64,000 nt of DNA from Clostridia bacterium (GTDB taxonomy: Bacteria; Bacillota; Clostridia; Oscillospirales; Acutalibacteraceae), in NCBI GenBank assembly GCA_017549105.1, contig JAFYVN010000002.1:78043-142042 (forward strand). Direction: 5' to 3'. Under the pieces are notes generated by a model. The model was not told the DNA's origin, did not search any database, and worked only from the letters and a program-made list of their open reading frames with translations. The translations under genes and the position numbers were made by a program. The stretch's first letter is position 1. Each line of letters begins with the position of its first letter. Below, piece by piece: positions 15,768 to 24,624 of the stretch.

Positions 15768-17166
15768 TATTTTTCTCCCTGCGTTCTGTAAGCTCTTTGA
15801 TAATCTTATCCTTTTTCTTTCCGGTATAATCATTGAAGAACATCGGAATTGCGCAAAGTGCAAGGCTTATTGCGGGTATAATCGAAATCATAATGAACAT
15901 ACCTCTGAGCGTTTCGTCAGGCTGAGCCTGAGCAAGTTCGATTGTTACACCGAAATCATTTTTTGCTTTAATGGGTTCAACGTAGTTATAAGCATCAAGC
16001 ACAAAGCTTGTGATAAGGGTTGAAATACCTGCGGTAAGCTTGCTGATAAATGTCTGGGATGCAAAGCAAGCACCCTCTGAACGTCTGCCTGTTTTCCATT
16101 CAAGATAATCAACGCTGTCACCAACCATTGCATAGGTAATAACATTGAAAATTCCGAGAGGAAGACCGACAACCGCAAGAACTGCAAGAAGTGCATAGAA
16201 ATTGCTGTAACCCATAAAATAGAGAACAACGTGCATAACTGCACCGAAAAGTGCGGAACCGATATAAATCTGCTTGAGTGAAAGCTTCTTGCGGAGCACA
16301 GGCATAACGAGCATTGCAATCATCATACCCGCACCGATTGCAACAGTCATAACAACCTGAACCGAGCCGTGAGGAACGATGCCGGAATCCTGAATAAGAT
16401 ATGTTGCGATATAAGAACCGGAGGTCTGTGCCATAAGCATAGCCGAACCGAGAATGCTTGCGGCAATGAGAAGAAGGAGGGGTTTATTCTTTGTATAAGC
16501 CGAGATAACCTCTTTTGCAGTAACCTTATCCTTGGGAGGCTGCTCAACTCTCTCTTTTGTGCCGAAGAATGCAAGAAGAGAAATCATTGAACCGACAACA
16601 CCAAAGATGAGACCACCTACAAAATATCCTTTTGTGATACCGAGAGAAGATGTTCGGAGAACGGGAATAAGAACTGTGGGAAGAATTCCGCCGATTGTGC
16701 TGCCGATTCTTGCAATTGAAAGGAACTTATTACGTTCGTTTTCAAGAGGAGTAACAACCGCGCTCATTCCCCAGAACGGAACATCCTGAATGGTAAAGCA
16801 GATACCCCATATTATGTAGGTAATTGCCGCATAAGCAACTTTTGCGCTGTAGCTCTCAAAACCGGGAACAGTAAAGAGTGCAACTGTTGAAGCCATAATA
16901 AGGAAGGGTGAAAAAAGAAGATAGGGGCGGAGCTTGCCAAACTTGGTTTTTGTTCTGTCGGCAATCATACCCATTATCGGGTCGTTTGCGGCATCAAAAA
17001 TTCTTGCACCGAAGATAATCCAGCCGGCATGTGTAGCCTGAATACCGGCAGCATCTGTGTAAAAGATAAGCAGATAGGTTGACATAAGGGTATATATCAT
17101 ACTTCTGCCGAATGCCGACGATGCAAACGAAGCTATTTCGCTCGTTTTAAGATATTTCTTTTCCAT
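15754..17166 (-). CDS. GPH-family sugar:cation symporter (MFS), copy 1
   Basis: 470 residues with about 12 hydrophobic segments. The GPH signature DAANDPIMGMIADRTKTKFGKLRPYLL (about residues 53-79) and the later GDSVDYLEWKTGRRSEG (about 350) place it among glycoside-pentoside-hexuronide:cation symporters (MelB/XynP type). Its ATG overlaps the stop of the upstream HExxH-like gene by one base. Encoded with araD and DUF4364, so a pentose or pentoside substrate is likely. Confidence 0.88.
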   Translation of the reverse strand: MEKKYLKTSEIASFASSAFGRSMIYTLMSTYLLIFYTDAAGIQATHAGWIIFGARIFDAANDPIMGMIADRTKTKFGKLRPYLLFSPFLIMASTVALFTVPGFESYSAKVAYAAITYIIWGICFTIQDVPFWGMSAVVTPLENERNKFLSIARIGSTIGGILPTVLIPVLRTSSLGITKGYFVGGLIFGVVGSMISLLAFFGTKERVEQPPKDKVTAKEVISAYTKNKPLLLLIAASILGSAMLMAQTSGSYIATYLIQDSGIVPHGSVQVVMTVAIGAGMMIAMLVMPVLRKKLSLKQIYIGSALFGAVMHVVLYFMGYSNFYALLAVLAVVGLPLGIFNVITYAMVGDSVDYLEWKTGRRSEGACFASQTFISKLTAGISTLITSFVLDAYNYVEPIKAKNDFGVTIELAQAQPDETLRGMFIMISIIPAISLALCAIPMFFNDYTGKKKDKIIKELTERREKNNVNG

Positions 17167-17708
17167 TATTTGTTTCTCCTTCTGCCTTTGATATCTTTTC
17201 TTTTGTTTCTGTTAGGATACATCGGCTGACCGTATCTGCCTCTTTCGATAAGCTCGGCAGTAAGGAAACGCTCTTTTGTTGCCCACGCACCGCAGACATT
17301 TGACCAACCTTCGCAGTAAGCTCTGTAGTATGTAACGTTTTTTTCTTTGCGGAGCTTAACAAAATAAGGAAGGTTGCACCATATAACCGACGGAATAGCA
17401 ATAATAAACAAGAAAAGAGGACCGAGAATCATTGACTGCACAGTGTGACCGTATTCGTGGATTTTTGTGTCGTGCAGTCTGTCACCGTCGCGGTTTTTGT
17501 TGATAAAAATGAACATTCCGAGCGAAACTCCGCCGAAATTCTTTTTATCGATGTAAGTAACAAGTGCGTTGTGATACCATTCACTCTCGGCACCCTTGGA
17601 TTTATAAATCGCAAGCATAACGAGACCCATGATATTCTGAACAATCGCAAACGTAAAATGCCAGAAATAAAACAGAACAGATTTTAAAATTTTCACATAA
17701 TCACCCAC
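17166..17708 (-). CDS. Membrane protein with HExxH-like motif, function unknown
   Basis: 180 residues with hydrophobic segments at about 9-34 and 92-113. Between them lies KIHEYGHTVQSMIL, an HExxH zincin-like motif (HEYGH), and downstream a conserved-looking YCEGWSNVCGAW. This pattern suggests a small membrane metallopeptidase or a degenerate relative; no family could be named with confidence. The start is uncertain: GTG at 17708 or GTG at 17696, neither with a strong ribosome-binding site. It heads the operon with the GPH symporter. Confidence 0.65.
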   Translation of the reverse strand: MGDYVKILKSVLFYFWHFTFAIVQNIMGLVMLAIYKSKGAESEWYHNALVTYIDKKNFGGVSLGMFIFINKNRDGDRLHDTKIHEYGHTVQSMILGPLFLFIIAIPSVIWCNLPYFVKLRKEKNVTYYRAYCEGWSNVCGAWATKERFLTAELIERGRYGQPMYPNRNKRKDIKGRRRNK

Positions 17709-17788
17709 TATAATATAATTACAGATATAATATCACAGTTTCTTGATTTTTTCAAGGTTATAGTATAATATTATAATCTTTATTATTG

Positions 17789-17817
17789 TTGACATTGACA
17801 ATCTGTTGTGATATACT
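17789..17817 (+). promoter_or_regulatory. Promoter of the ileS T-box transcript
   Basis: TTGACA (17789-17794), 17-bp spacer, TATACT (17812-17817). A second overlapping TTGACA at 17795 is too close to the -10 to be used with it. Confidence 0.8.
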
Positions 17818-17823
17818 GTATCG

Positions 17824-18078
17824 GTAAAAATAAATACTTGACCGCAAAGATTATGACGGAGACAGTAGCTTTTGCTTTCAGCAAGCCAAGTGAGGCGGAG
17901 ACAGTGCGAACCCGCCCTTGCCGCAAAGGTGAATATCACTCCCGAATCGCAAACCGAAAAAGATTTTTGAGTAGGCTTTGACGGATTCCCGCCGTTACCG
18001 GGAGCATAAAGATCGGGTTATGTGGGTTTTATTAATGAATTGTGCCTTGTCCCGTTCGGGTCAGGGTTTTTATTTTTG
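17824..18078 (+). promoter_or_regulatory. T-box-like leader (predicted Ile, ATC specifier) of ileS
   Basis: A ~255-nt leader between the promoter and ileS. Stem-I-like segments (GACGGAGACAGTAG, CAAGCCAAGTGAGGCGGAGA) and a specifier region GAATATCACTCC with ATC (Ile) are seen. A stem-III-like GACGG/CCGTTA element is followed by a terminator hairpin CCTTGTCCC-GTTC-GGGTCAGGG with TTTTTATTTTT (18045-18078). Uncharged tRNA-Ile would be expected to favour read-through. The canonical antiterminator box (TGGNACCGCG) is not found; only TGTGGGTTTTATT occupies its place, so this call rests on layout and gene context. Confidence 0.7.
18045..18078 (+). terminator. Attenuator hairpin of the ileS leader
   Basis: CCTTGTCCC-GTTC-GGGTCAGGG (one mismatch, one G-U) directly followed by a T-rich run, 37 bp before the ileS start codon. 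Its position between promoter and gene makes it a conditional terminator. Confidence 0.75.
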
Positions 18079-18114
18079 TTAAAGAATTTTCAAAATAAAT
18101 CGGAGGAATGCAAA

Positions 18115-21100
18115 ATGTACGAAAAAGTTTCGTCAAATTTTGATTTCGTGACCAGAGAAAAGGCTGTGCTTGATTTCTGGAAAGAAAATCAGATTTTCGA
18201 AAAGAGCATTGAAGAGCGCAAGGGCTGCCCGACATACACCTTCTATGACGGTCCCCCCACCGCTAACGGCAAGCCCCATATCGGCCACGTTCTTACCCGC
18301 GTTATCAAGGATATGATTCCCAGATACAGAACAATGAAAGGCTATATGGTTCCCAGAAAAGCAGGTTGGGATACCCACGGTCTTCCCGTTGAGCTTGAAA
18401 TCGAAAAAGAGCTCGGCATCAACGGCAAAGAGCAGATCGAAAGCTACGGTCTTGAACCCTTCATCGGCAGATGCAAGGAAAGCGTTTGGAAATATAAGGG
18501 TATGTGGGAGGATTTCTCAGGCACAGTCGGCTTCTGGGCTGATATGGACGATCCCTATGTTACCTATCACGACAGCTACATCGAATCCATCTGGTGGTCA
18601 CTCAAAGAAATCTGGAACAAGGGTCTTCTCTACAAAGGCTTCAAGATTGTTCCCTACTGCCCCAGATGCGGAACTCCCCTTTCATCCCACGAAGTTGCTC
18701 AGGGATATAAGGCAGTCAAGGAGCGCTCAGCAGTAGTCAGATTCAAAGTTATCGGCGAAGATGCTTATTTCCTTGCATGGACAACAACTCCCTGGACTCT
18801 CCCCTCAAACTGCGCTCTCTGCGTAAACCCCGAAGAAACCTACTGCAAAGTCAAGGCTGCTGACGGTTACACATACTATATGGCAAAGGCTCTGCTTGAC
18901 AACGTTCTCGGTTCACTCGGCGACAAAGAAAACGGCGTTGCCGCTTACGAAATCCTTGAAACCTACGTCGGTACAGACCTTGAATACAAGGAGTACGAGC
19001 CTCTCTTTGCTTGCGCAGGCGAAGTTGCAAAAAAGCAGAACAAAAAGGCGCACTTTGTTACTGTTGACAGTTACGTTACAATGAGCGACGGTACAGGTAT
19101 CGTTCACATCGCACCCGCATTCGGTGAAGACGACGCAAAGGTCGGCAGAAACTATGACCTTCCCTTCGTTCAGTTTGTTGACGGCAAGGGTAATATGACC
19201 GAAGAAACACCCTATGCAGGTATGTTCGTTAAGGACGCAGACCCCAAGGTTCTTGTTGATCTTGACAGCGAAGGCAAGCTCTTCTCAGCTCCCAAGTTTG
19301 AGCACGACTATCCCTTCTGCTGGAGATGTGACACTCCCCTCATCTACTACGCAAGAGAATCCTGGTTCATCAAGATGACAGCTGTTAAGGATAATCTTGT
19401 CAAGAATAACAACACCGTAAACTGGATTCCCGAAAGCATCGGTAAGGGCAGATTCGGCGACTGGCTTGAAAACATTCAGGACTGGGGTATCAGCCGTAAC
19501 CGTTACTGGGGTACTCCCCTCAACATCTGGGAATGCGAATGCGGTCACAGACATTCAATCGGTTCAATCGCAGAGCTCAAAGAAATGAGCAGCAACTGCC
19601 CCGAAAATATTGAGCTTCACCGTCCGTTCATCGACGATGTAACAATCAAGTGCGAAAAGTGCGGCGGCGAAATGAAGAGAGTTCCCGAGGTTATTGACTG
19701 CTGGTACGATTCAGGCGCAATGCCCTTCGCACAGCATCACTATCCGTTTGAGAATAAAGATCTCTTTGAGCAGCAGTTCCCCGCAGAGTTCATCTCCGAG
19801 GCTGTTGACCAGACAAGAGGTTGGTTCTATTCACTTATGGCTATCTCAACCCTTCTCTTTGACAAATCCCCGTATAAGAACGTTATCGTTCTCGGTCTTG
19901 TTCAGGACGAAAACGGTCAGAAGATGTCAAAATCCAAGGGTAATGCTGTTGACCCGTTCGATGCACTTGCAAAGCACGGTGCAGATGCAATCCGCTGGTA
20001 TTTCTACACCAACTCCGCACCCTGGCTTCCCAACAGATTCCACGATAACGCTGTTGTTGAAGGCAAGAGAAAGTTTATGGGCACTCTTTGGAACACATAC
20101 GCTTTCTATATTCTCTACGCAAATATCGATAAGTTTGATCCTTCAAAATATGAACTTGATTACAGCAAGCTTTCCGTTATGGATAAGTGGCTTCTTTCAA
20201 AGCTCAACACTCTTATCAACACAGTTGACAATTATCTCGATAACTACGCTATTCCCGAAGCCGCAAAGGCTCTTCAGGCATTTGTTGACGATATGAGTAA
20301 CTGGTATGTCCGCCGCGGCAGAGAACGTTTCTGGGCACAGGGTCTTGAGCAGGATAAGATCAACGCTTATATGACTCTTTACACCGCTCTTGTTACCGTT
20401 GTCAAACTTGCTGCTCCCATGATTCCCTTCATGGCAGAAGACATCTACCGTAATCTTGTTTGCAATATCGACAAGAACGCTCCCATCAGCGTTCATCTTT
20501 GCGATTATCCCGTTGCAGATGAAAAGCTCATCGATAAGGATCTTGAAGCTTCAATGGATGAAGTTCTCAACATCGTTGTTCTCGGACGTGCAGCAAGAAA
20601 CACTGCAAATATCAAGAACAGACAGCCTCTCGGCAAGATTTATGCAACCGCTGCAAAGGCTCTTGATAAGGAATGCTGCGAAATTATCGAAGAAGAACTC
20701 AACGTTAAGGAGCTTGAATTCGTTACCGATTCATCAGGTTATGTTTCATACAGCTTCAAGCCCCAGCTCAAGACTCTCGGACCCAAGTACGGCAAGCTTC
20801 TCGGCGCAATCAGAGAAAAGCTCGTTTCACTTGACGGCTCAGCCGCAAAGAAAGAGCTTGACGAAAAGGGTGCAATCACCTTCACCGCAGGCGATACAGA
20901 GATATCACTTGCAGTTGAAGACCTTCTCATCGAAACCGTTCAGAAGGAAGGCTATCACGCAGAAAGCGGCAACGGTGTTACCGTTATTCTTGACACAAAC
21001 CTCACTCCCGAGCTTATCGAAGAAGGCTTCGTAAGAGAGCTTATCTCAAAGATTCAGACAATGCGTAAGGACGCAGGCTTTGAGGTTATGGACACAATCA

Positions 21101-21270
21101 AGATTTATGTCAGCGGCAACGAAAAGATTGAAGCAATCTTCGCTTCAAATGCAGACGAAATCAAACACGATGTTCTCGCAACAGACATCATCGCATCCGC
21201 AGGCGGTTCATACACCAAGGATTGGGATATCAACGGCGAAAAAGTAACTCTCGGCGTTGAAAAAAACTAA
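18115..21270 (+). CDS. ileS: Isoleucyl-tRNA synthetase, long eukaryote-like (IleRS2) type
   Basis: 1051 residues from the ATG at 18115, preceded by CGGAGGAATGCAAA; an in-frame upstream extension lies in the T-box leader and is rejected. Class I signatures: PHIGH (about 53-57) and KMSKSKGN (about 603). The editing domain lies between them and zinc-type Cys clusters (CPRCG, CEKCGG) are visible. The length exceeds the ~930 residues of standard bacterial IleRS, and the C-terminal region lacks the usual bacterial zinc finger. GFWADMDDPYVTYHDSYIESIWW also matches the IleRS2 type, which is often naturally mupirocin-insensitive. Type assignment is from memory of the families. Confidence 0.92.
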   Translation: MYEKVSSNFDFVTREKAVLDFWKENQIFEKSIEERKGCPTYTFYDGPPTANGKPHIGHVLTRVIKDMIPRYRTMKGYMVPRKAGWDTHGLPVELEIEKELGINGKEQIESYGLEPFIGRCKESVWKYKGMWEDFSGTVGFWADMDDPYVTYHDSYIESIWWSLKEIWNKGLLYKGFKIVPYCPRCGTPLSSHEVAQGYKAVKERSAVVRFKVIGEDAYFLAWTTTPWTLPSNCALCVNPEETYCKVKAADGYTYYMAKALLDNVLGSLGDKENGVAAYEILETYVGTDLEYKEYEPLFACAGEVAKKQNKKAHFVTVDSYVTMSDGTGIVHIAPAFGEDDAKVGRNYDLPFVQFVDGKGNMTEETPYAGMFVKDADPKVLVDLDSEGKLFSAPKFEHDYPFCWRCDTPLIYYARESWFIKMTAVKDNLVKNNNTVNWIPESIGKGRFGDWLENIQDWGISRNRYWGTPLNIWECECGHRHSIGSIAELKEMSSNCPENIELHRPFIDDVTIKCEKCGGEMKRVPEVIDCWYDSGAMPFAQHHYPFENKDLFEQQFPAEFISEAVDQTRGWFYSLMAISTLLFDKSPYKNVIVLGLVQDENGQKMSKSKGNAVDPFDALAKHGADAIRWYFYTNSAPWLPNRFHDNAVVEGKRKFMGTLWNTYAFYILYANIDKFDPSKYELDYSKLSVMDKWLLSKLNTLINTVDNYLDNYAIPEAAKALQAFVDDMSNWYVRRGRERFWAQGLEQDKINAYMTLYTALVTVVKLAAPMIPFMAEDIYRNLVCNIDKNAPISVHLCDYPVADEKLIDKDLEASMDEVLNIVVLGRAARNTANIKNRQPLGKIYATAAKALDKECCEIIEEELNVKELEFVTDSSGYVSYSFKPQLKTLGPKYGKLLGAIREKLVSLDGSAAKKELDEKGAITFTAGDTEISLAVEDLLIETVQKEGYHAESGNGVTVILDTNLTPELIEEGFVRELISKIQTMRKDAGFEVMDTIKIYVSGNEKIEAIFASNADEIKHDVLATDIIASAGGSYTKDWDINGEKVTLGVEKN

Positions 21271-21282
21271 AATAAGATGATT

Positions 21283-21318
21283 AAACCCCGATGTTCAATG
21301 AACATCGGGGTTTTGTTT
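21283..21318 (+). terminator. Terminator of ileS
   Basis: Stem CCCCGATGTTC/(G)AACATCGGGG around AATG with an A-rich left side and TTTTG on the right. Confidence 0.85.
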
Positions 21319-21348
21319 CAATGTAGGAGACAACCTCTGTGCCGTTCC

Positions 21349-21388
21349 GAAAAAATCGGGCAGTCGTAATGAACTGCCCGATTTTTTA
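21349..21388 (-). terminator. Terminator of the NSS symporter-phosphoesterase operon (bidirectional)
   Basis: AAAAATCGGGCAGT...ACTGCCCGATTTTTT, an 8-base loop, T runs on both strands. It sits 3 bp after the phosphoesterase stop. Confidence 0.88.
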
Positions 21389-21390
21389 TT

Positions 21391-23097
21391 TTAGAATATC
21401 ATCTGATAGATAACCGAAAGAACAGTTGAAATCATCTGAGCAACCTTGTTGAAGATACCGTAGATGCTGTCCATAACGTTCTGAACATTGCCTTCGAAGG
21501 TATATGTGCCGTAGCCTTCGATTGTGCCGTTGTTGTCGTCAACACCGTCATCATCAACGATAAATGCGTGAACAAGAGGTGAAACAGCCGCAAGAAGGAA
21601 ATATTCCATGGGTGTTACACCGCCGAAAATCTGTGTGCCAAGCTTTGTAAGGTCGGTAACGATTGAATCAGTACCGAGGTCAGCAAGGATTGAATTTGCG
21701 GCTTCAAGGAAAACTTCGTCGGTAACGGTTGAAAGGTCATCCTTGAGAAGAAGAGCAACAAGGCGGAGGAAAATTGTGATTTCGGTTGACTCGAAGTGGA
21801 AATCCTCCGAACCTTCGTAGTGAGCGGCAACAAGCTCTGTTACAACCTGCCAGCCGGTTTCGTATTCACTGTCGGGAATATCGAGGTTATATTCCTTTGC
21901 AAGCTCCTGAATACCGCCTTCACCGTAGAGAGGCTGTTCAAGAATCTTGCGGAGTCCGCCAACAGCTGTGTTAACAAGGTTATAGAAAATTTCACCCTCT
22001 GCAATACCCATCTGCTCCATCTTGAGTGAACGGGTAAGTCTCCACTGAACACCAGCTTTAAGGAAGCCTTTTGCATATGCATTAAGTCCTGCTTCCATAA
22101 GGTCGAGCTGTTCCTGAGAATAACCCTTTACGGTTGCGGAAAGTGCTGCTGTGTCAAGTGTATCAACGGTCTGTGCAGCATATTTGATTTCCTTATCTGT
22201 AACTTCAAAAGTTCTGTACTGAAGAGGATACATGGTAAGCGAAGTTGTTGCAAAATCATAAATCTTGTTGCCTGCAGGGCTTGTGTATGATGTTGCATCG
22301 CTGCAATGCTCATGACCTGTGAACACAAGCTTTATGCCCCAATCAGCAAAGAGCGTTGCGGTTGAATAGTGGAACTTAACGATGAAATCGTGGCTGAGAA
22401 GTCTCTGAAGAGGAAGGTGATCAAGAAGATTATGGTGCATCATAAGGATGGGATATCTGCCGTCATCCTTTGCTTTCTGAGCCTGCTTGCGTACCCAATC
22501 AAGATCATCGGCACCCATACCGTCTTCGGTTGATGCATCATAGTCGCAGCTGTCGAGAGAAATGAGTCTGTATTTATCGCCAAGGTCAGCAGTATATGAG
22601 CAGTTGCTTTCAACGGTTTCAAGAGCTTCCGCATAACCGAAATCGTGATAAATTTCCTTGAACTTATCATATGTTGTTTCGCAGTTGAGACCTGCATCGT
22701 GGTTACCGACGGTAACATAAATCTGCTTGCCGGTCTTTTCTTCAAAAGCCTTGAACTTTGCTGCAACATCGAGATGCTCCTGCATAATCGATTTGCCATT
22801 GTCAGCAATATCACCGGGAATCAGCACAAAATCAACATCATCGTTTTCAGCGCACTGATTAAGGAATTCATCAATGATGAAACCGCTTTCGTTTTCCATT
22901 GCGGCACGGCGGTTTGCATACCAATAAATTTCATCGTCAATTTCTCCGCTTACGGTAAGCTCTTCTTCAGGTACATTGTAATGAAGGTCAGAAGCAACCG
23001 CAAACTTGAGGTCGGGTTCGTTTTCGGCAGCAAAACCAACCGAAACGCAGGAAACAACCATAAGAACCGAAAGTACAACACTGACAAACTTTTTCAT
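21391..23097 (-). CDS. Secreted calcineurin-like metallophosphoesterase
   Basis: 568 residues. Signal peptide MKKFVSVVLSVLMVVSCVSVGFAA (possible lipobox-like Cys at 17). Metallophosphoesterase motifs occur in order: SDLHYN (37), GDIADNG (about 95), GNHDAG (about 131), MMHHNLLDH (about 220) and GHEHCSD (about 260), covering the two-metal site. The C-terminal half is helical and unassigned. The substrate is unknown; such exported enzymes act on nucleotides, phospholipids or wall polymers. It follows an NSS symporter by 14 bp. Confidence 0.85.
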   Translation of the reverse strand: MKKFVSVVLSVLMVVSCVSVGFAAENEPDLKFAVASDLHYNVPEEELTVSGEIDDEIYWYANRRAAMENESGFIIDEFLNQCAENDDVDFVLIPGDIADNGKSIMQEHLDVAAKFKAFEEKTGKQIYVTVGNHDAGLNCETTYDKFKEIYHDFGYAEALETVESNCSYTADLGDKYRLISLDSCDYDASTEDGMGADDLDWVRKQAQKAKDDGRYPILMMHHNLLDHLPLQRLLSHDFIVKFHYSTATLFADWGIKLVFTGHEHCSDATSYTSPAGNKIYDFATTSLTMYPLQYRTFEVTDKEIKYAAQTVDTLDTAALSATVKGYSQEQLDLMEAGLNAYAKGFLKAGVQWRLTRSLKMEQMGIAEGEIFYNLVNTAVGGLRKILEQPLYGEGGIQELAKEYNLDIPDSEYETGWQVVTELVAAHYEGSEDFHFESTEITIFLRLVALLLKDDLSTVTDEVFLEAANSILADLGTDSIVTDLTKLGTQIFGGVTPMEYFLLAAVSPLVHAFIVDDDGVDDNNGTIEGYGTYTFEGNVQNVMDSIYGIFNKVAQMISTVLSVIYQMIF

Positions 23098-23111
23098 AAT
23101 ATATTCCTCCG

Positions 23112-24467
23112 TTAAATTTTCATAATTCCGAGTGCATCAAGCACCGATGAAATAAGGATAAGAACAATGCAAACAGGCGCGATATACTTGATTACAACAG
23201 TGAAAAGTGTCTTTGCCTTAAACGGACCGGTAAGCTCAATTTCTTCAATAATAGCCTTGGGTTTAAGTACGTATCCGATAAAAATGCTGGTAAGGAGAGC
23301 AACAATAGGCATAAGAATGCTGTTACTGAAGAAGTCTGACATATCGAGGAAGGTCATACCGCCGAGGCTGATGTTGCTCCATACACCGAATCCGAGTGAC
23401 GAAGGAAGCCCGAGAAGAACACTGAAAACAAGAACAAGAATACAGGTTTTGTTTCTGCTCCAGCCGATTTTGTCTCTGACAATCGAAACAACTGTTTCCA
23501 TAAGAGAAATCGAGGATGTAAGAGCTGCAAAAAGAACAAGAACAAAGAATGCTGCACCGATAAAGCTGCCGCCCTTCATGCTTTCAAAAACCTTAGGAAG
23601 GGTAATAAACATAAGTCCGGGGCCCTTGCCGAGAGCTGTTTCGTCTCCGCCGGAGAAAGCAAAAACAGCAGGAACAATCATAAGACCCGCAAAGAAAGCG
23701 ATACCTGTATCAAAAATTTCAATCTGTCTTACGGATTTTTCAAGATTAACATCTTTTTTCATATATGAACCGTAAGTAATCATAATACCCATTGCAAGTG
23801 ACATTGAATAGAAAAGCTGACCCATAGCCGCAAGAACGGTTGTTGCCGAGAATTTGCTGAAATCGGGTTTTATATAATAGATAAGTCCGTCGATTGCACC
23901 GGGCATAAACAAAACATAAACCGCCACAAAAACTGTCAGCACTACAAGAACGGGCATCATAACCTTGCTGACCTTCTCAACACCTTTTTCAACACCGAGA
24001 AGAACAACAAGTGCGGTCAGACCGATAAAGAGAAGGAACCAACCGATGGGTTCAAACGGTTTGGCAATAAAAGTTTCAAAATATCCGTCTGCTGCGGCTT
24101 CGCTCATTCCTCCGCTGACAAAAACAGCAAGATACTTCGTAACCCATCCGCCGATGACCGAATAATACGGCAAGATGATAATCGGGATTACCGATGCAAT
24201 AACACCGATGAATGAATATTTTTTGTTAAGTGTGCGGAATGCACCGATTGCGCTCTGACCCGTCTTTCTGCCGAGTGCAATTTCAGCGCACATAAGCGCA
24301 AAACCGAATGTGACAGCAAGAATAATGTAAACAAGAAGGAAAATTCCTCCTCCGTATTTTGCCGCAAGATAAGGGAATCGCCAGATATTACCGAGACCGA
24401 CTGCCGAACCTGCCGCCGCAAGCACGAAGCCGAGTTTACCGGTAAAACTGCTTCTTTTTTCAGACAT
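23112..24467 (-). CDS. Sodium:neurotransmitter symporter family transporter
   Basis: 451 residues from the ATG at 24467 (AGAGGACGG upstream). Starts with GFVLAAAGSAVGLGNIWRFPYLAAKYGGG, the TM1 sodium-binding signature of the NSS/SNF (LeuT) family, and has about 11-12 hydrophobic segments. These carriers import amino acids or amines with sodium. Cotranscribed with the secreted phosphoesterase downstream. Substrate not predictable. Confidence 0.88.
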   Translation of the reverse strand: MSEKRSSFTGKLGFVLAAAGSAVGLGNIWRFPYLAAKYGGGIFLLVYIILAVTFGFALMCAEIALGRKTGQSAIGAFRTLNKKYSFIGVIASVIPIIILPYYSVIGGWVTKYLAVFVSGGMSEAAADGYFETFIAKPFEPIGWFLLFIGLTALVVLLGVEKGVEKVSKVMMPVLVVLTVFVAVYVLFMPGAIDGLIYYIKPDFSKFSATTVLAAMGQLFYSMSLAMGIMITYGSYMKKDVNLEKSVRQIEIFDTGIAFFAGLMIVPAVFAFSGGDETALGKGPGLMFITLPKVFESMKGGSFIGAAFFVLVLFAALTSSISLMETVVSIVRDKIGWSRNKTCILVLVFSVLLGLPSSLGFGVWSNISLGGMTFLDMSDFFSNSILMPIVALLTSIFIGYVLKPKAIIEEIELTGPFKAKTLFTVVIKYIAPVCIVLILISSVLDALGIMKI

Positions 24468-24508
24468 AAAATACCGTCCTCTCTTCAATTATAAAAAATA
24501 GATATATT

Positions 24509-24537
24509 ATTATCTCATAAATTCAAAAATTTTACAA
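24509..24537 (-). promoter_or_regulatory. Candidate promoter for the NSS symporter operon
   Basis: Minus strand TTGTAA (24537-24532), 17-bp spacer, GATAAT (24514-24509), about 42 bp before the start codon, in an AT-rich divergent gap. Confidence 0.45.
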
Positions 24538-24574
24538 GCCAAATATATAACTTTGTAAAAAAATATTGTTTCTA

Positions 24575-24603
24575 TTGATATAAATAATACAATATGATAA
24601 AAT
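24575..24603 (+). promoter_or_regulatory. Candidate promoter for the SGNH hydrolase
   Basis: TTGATA (24575-24580), 17-bp spacer, TAAAAT (24598-24603), about 20 bp before the ATG at 24625, which has AAAGGGGG upstream. Confidence 0.5.
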
Positions 24604-24624
24604 TCAGAAAAAGGGGGCATAAAA

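Noticed and set aside
18022-18114. Upstream extension of ileS
   Set aside because: It lies in the leader terminator; the ATG at 18115 has a clear GGAGG and matches family N termini.
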